Below are positions 62,920 to 64,000 of a stretch of 64,000 nt of DNA, piece after piece. Below the pieces are notes generated by a model, which had not been told where the DNA came from, searched no databases, and worked only from the letters and a program-made list of their open reading frames with translations. The stretch is from DATFWC01 sp045801465. GTDB taxonomy: Bacteria; Pseudomonadota; Alphaproteobacteria; Rhizobiales; Xanthobacteraceae. Position 1 is the stretch's first letter. Every line of letters begins with the position of its first letter. Both the position numbers and the translations under genes were made by a program. The stretch is from assembly GCA_045801465.1 (NCBI GenBank), contig JBJMSU010000065.1, positions 11,860 to 75,859 on the forward strand, in the 5' to 3' direction.

Positions 62920-63786
62920 ATGCGTATTGCAGCCGTGCATGGCCCGGACGGGAAGACATTCGGGACCTGCGAGGACAACCAGTTCCACCCGCTCAGGGCC
63001 GGTGGTGCGGCGGTTCGCGATCTGCGGCAGGTCATCGCGTTGATGGGCGAAAAGGCAGGCGCGCTCGAGCACGGAACCCCGGTGCCGCTCGCAAGCGTCA
63101 AGCTCGCCGCGCCGGTCGGTCCGCTGGCAAAGAACGTCATCTGCGTGGGAAAGAACTATTACGACCACGCCGAGGAGTTCGCGCGCAGCGGCGTCGATCA
63201 ATCCGGCGACAAGCAGGAGGCTCCAGCCGATCCGGTCGTCTTCACCAAGGCCGTGACCTCGCTCGCCGATCCGTTCCAGCCGATTCCGGCGTCATCCGAT
63301 CCGACGCATTCGGTCGACTACGAAGGCGAGCTGGGCGTCGTCATCGGACGACGCTGCCGGAGCGTAAAGCGCGCCGACGCCCTCGACCAGGTGTTCGGCT
63401 ACACGATCGTCAACGACGTGACCTCGCGCACCCTGCAGCAACGCCATCGCCAATGGTTTCTCGGCAAGAGCCTGGACGGCTTCTGCCCGGTCGGGCCGTG
63501 GCTGGTCACGCGCGACGCGCTCGACGATTTCGACGCGCGGGAGCTCGCGACCTACGTGAACGGCGAGCGCCGCCAGTTCGCCCGCCTGGGCGACATGATC
63601 TTCGACGTCGGCGCAATCATCGAGGCCGTCACCGCCTGCGTGACCTTGGAACCGGGCGACCTGATCGCCACCGGAACGCCGGCCGGAGTCGGGATTGGCT
63701 TCTCGCCGCAGCGCTTCCTTGGCCCCGGAGACGAGGTGCGGATATCCATCTCGGGGATTGGGGAACTCACCAATCCGGTCAGCTAG
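62920..63786 (+). CDS. Fumarylacetoacetate-hydrolase-family protein (288 residues)
   Basis: A two-domain FAH protein. The N-terminal part (1-65) is the small FAH_N domain; NVICVGKNYYDHAEEF opens the catalytic domain, with metal ligands E135 and E137 in VDYEGELGVVIGRR and D166 in GYTIVNDVTSRTLQ. FLGKSLDGFCPVGPWLV and IATGTPAGVGIGFSP complete the site. The longer form resembles ureidoglycolate lyase, 2-keto-3-deoxy-fuconate or -arabonate dehydratases and related C-C bond hydrolases. The stop codon TAG is formed by the CTAG end of a family D element. Confidence 0.91.
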   Translation: MRIAAVHGPDGKTFGTCEDNQFHPLRAGGAAVRDLRQVIALMGEKAGALEHGTPVPLASVKLAAPVGPLAKNVICVGKNYYDHAEEFARSGVDQSGDKQEAPADPVVFTKAVTSLADPFQPIPASSDPTHSVDYEGELGVVIGRRCRSVKRADALDQVFGYTIVNDVTSRTLQQRHRQWFLGKSLDGFCPVGPWLVTRDALDDFDARELATYVNGERRQFARLGDMIFDVGAIIEAVTACVTLEPGDLIATGTPAGVGIGFSPQRFLGPGDEVRISISGIGELTNPVS

Positions 63787-63858
63787 TGCTCCGATTCCGA
63801 AGTTCGCATCAGTTCGCCGCACACTCGAGTGCGAACTTCGGAATCATAGGAGCACTAG
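63783..63858. repeat. Family D CTAG-bounded palindrome, type II, copy 2
   Basis: CTAGTGCTCCGATTCCGAAG then TTCGC pairs with GCGAACTTCGGAATC and ATAGGAGCACTAG, 76 bp in total. The first bases include the stop codon of the FAH gene. Arms are the same class as 55000-55074. Confidence 0.85.
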
Positions 63859-63873
63859 AAATATCGACATTTT

Positions 63874-63949
63874 CTAGTGCGGCTTAGAATTTGAAGTTCC
63901 TACACGAGCTTGCGGCGATCTGATAGGAACTTCAAATTCGCCGCACTAG
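63874..63949. repeat. Family D CTAG-bounded palindrome, type I, copy 2
   Basis: CTAGTGCGGC with TTAGAATTTGAAGTTCCTA pairs with TAGGAACTTCAAATTCG and CCGCACTAG, 76 bp, both CTAG ends intact. It follows the type II copy after 15 AT-rich bases. The remaining 51 bases to the window end hold nothing I can identify. Confidence 0.85.
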
Positions 63950-64000
63950 TCTCGTTGTCGCTCGATCCCGGTCGGCGGCCGATCGCGCGGTCAATTTCTG

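Overview
The window is a GC-rich chromosomal segment from an alphaproteobacterium, most likely order Hyphomicrobiales (a Bradyrhizobium, Rhodopseudomonas or Pseudolabrys-like lineage). That placement is inference. It rests on the base composition, on the dispersed intergenic palindrome families, on several solute-binding-protein families side by side, and on the mix of ergothioneine, heptose-LPS and polysaccharide genes. I see no rRNA, tRNA, CRISPR array, transposase or phage gene. About 60 protein-coding genes are supported.

Left part (1-12 kb): a TauD/TfdA dioxygenase cut by the window edge. Then an ergothioneine unit on the minus strand (egtB, egtD and a 301-residue protein of unclear function), a metallo-beta-lactamase-fold hydrolase, a 3-hydroxyisobutyrate-dehydrogenase-type reductase, a secreted lactonase-like beta-propeller, an MFS transporter divergent from a class II aldolase, an orphan NitT/TauT-type binding protein, a DUF1932 reductase and a FlK-like thioesterase. 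This looks like small-molecule catabolism.

12-20 kb: an orphan TRAP binding protein, an amidase and a complete branched-chain-amino-acid-type ABC importer (binding protein, two permeases, two ATPases). 20-28 kb: a HicAB toxin-antitoxin pair, a small exported protein with a duplicated BamE-like motif, an FAH-family hydrolase, an MsbA-like ABC exporter, galE, a DUF1127 protein and a winged-helix/TPR regulator.

27-48 kb is an envelope-glycan region. It holds the ADP-heptose pathway (gmhA, gmhB, hldE) and a WaaF-like heptosyltransferase, a GT4 glycosyltransferase, five SAM methyltransferases, a 2OG-Fe(II) oxygenase, a nucleotidyltransferase-GT2 fusion followed by an overlooked 50-residue membrane protein, two GT-C-type membrane proteins, a UDP-glucuronate 4-epimerase, a Gfo/Idh/MocA oxidoreductase and murJ. 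It also holds the most unusual gene of the window: a protein joining a hexapeptide-repeat acyltransferase, an acyl carrier protein and an LnmK/Pnap_2097-like domain. A ParDE-like toxin-antitoxin pair sits inside this region.

48-64 kb: an RND efflux adaptor and pump, then a form-II CoxL-type molybdopterin subunit with no FAD or iron-sulfur partner but two c-type cytochromes downstream. A DMT exporter, a stand-alone Lrp/AsnC ligand-binding domain, a TctC-type binding protein, an M20 hydrolase, thiE-thiD and a second FAH-family protein follow. Five families of intergenic palindromic elements are scattered through the window. The most regular are about 75-bp CTAG-bounded palindromes that occur as side-by-side pairs at 54.9 and 63.8 kb.
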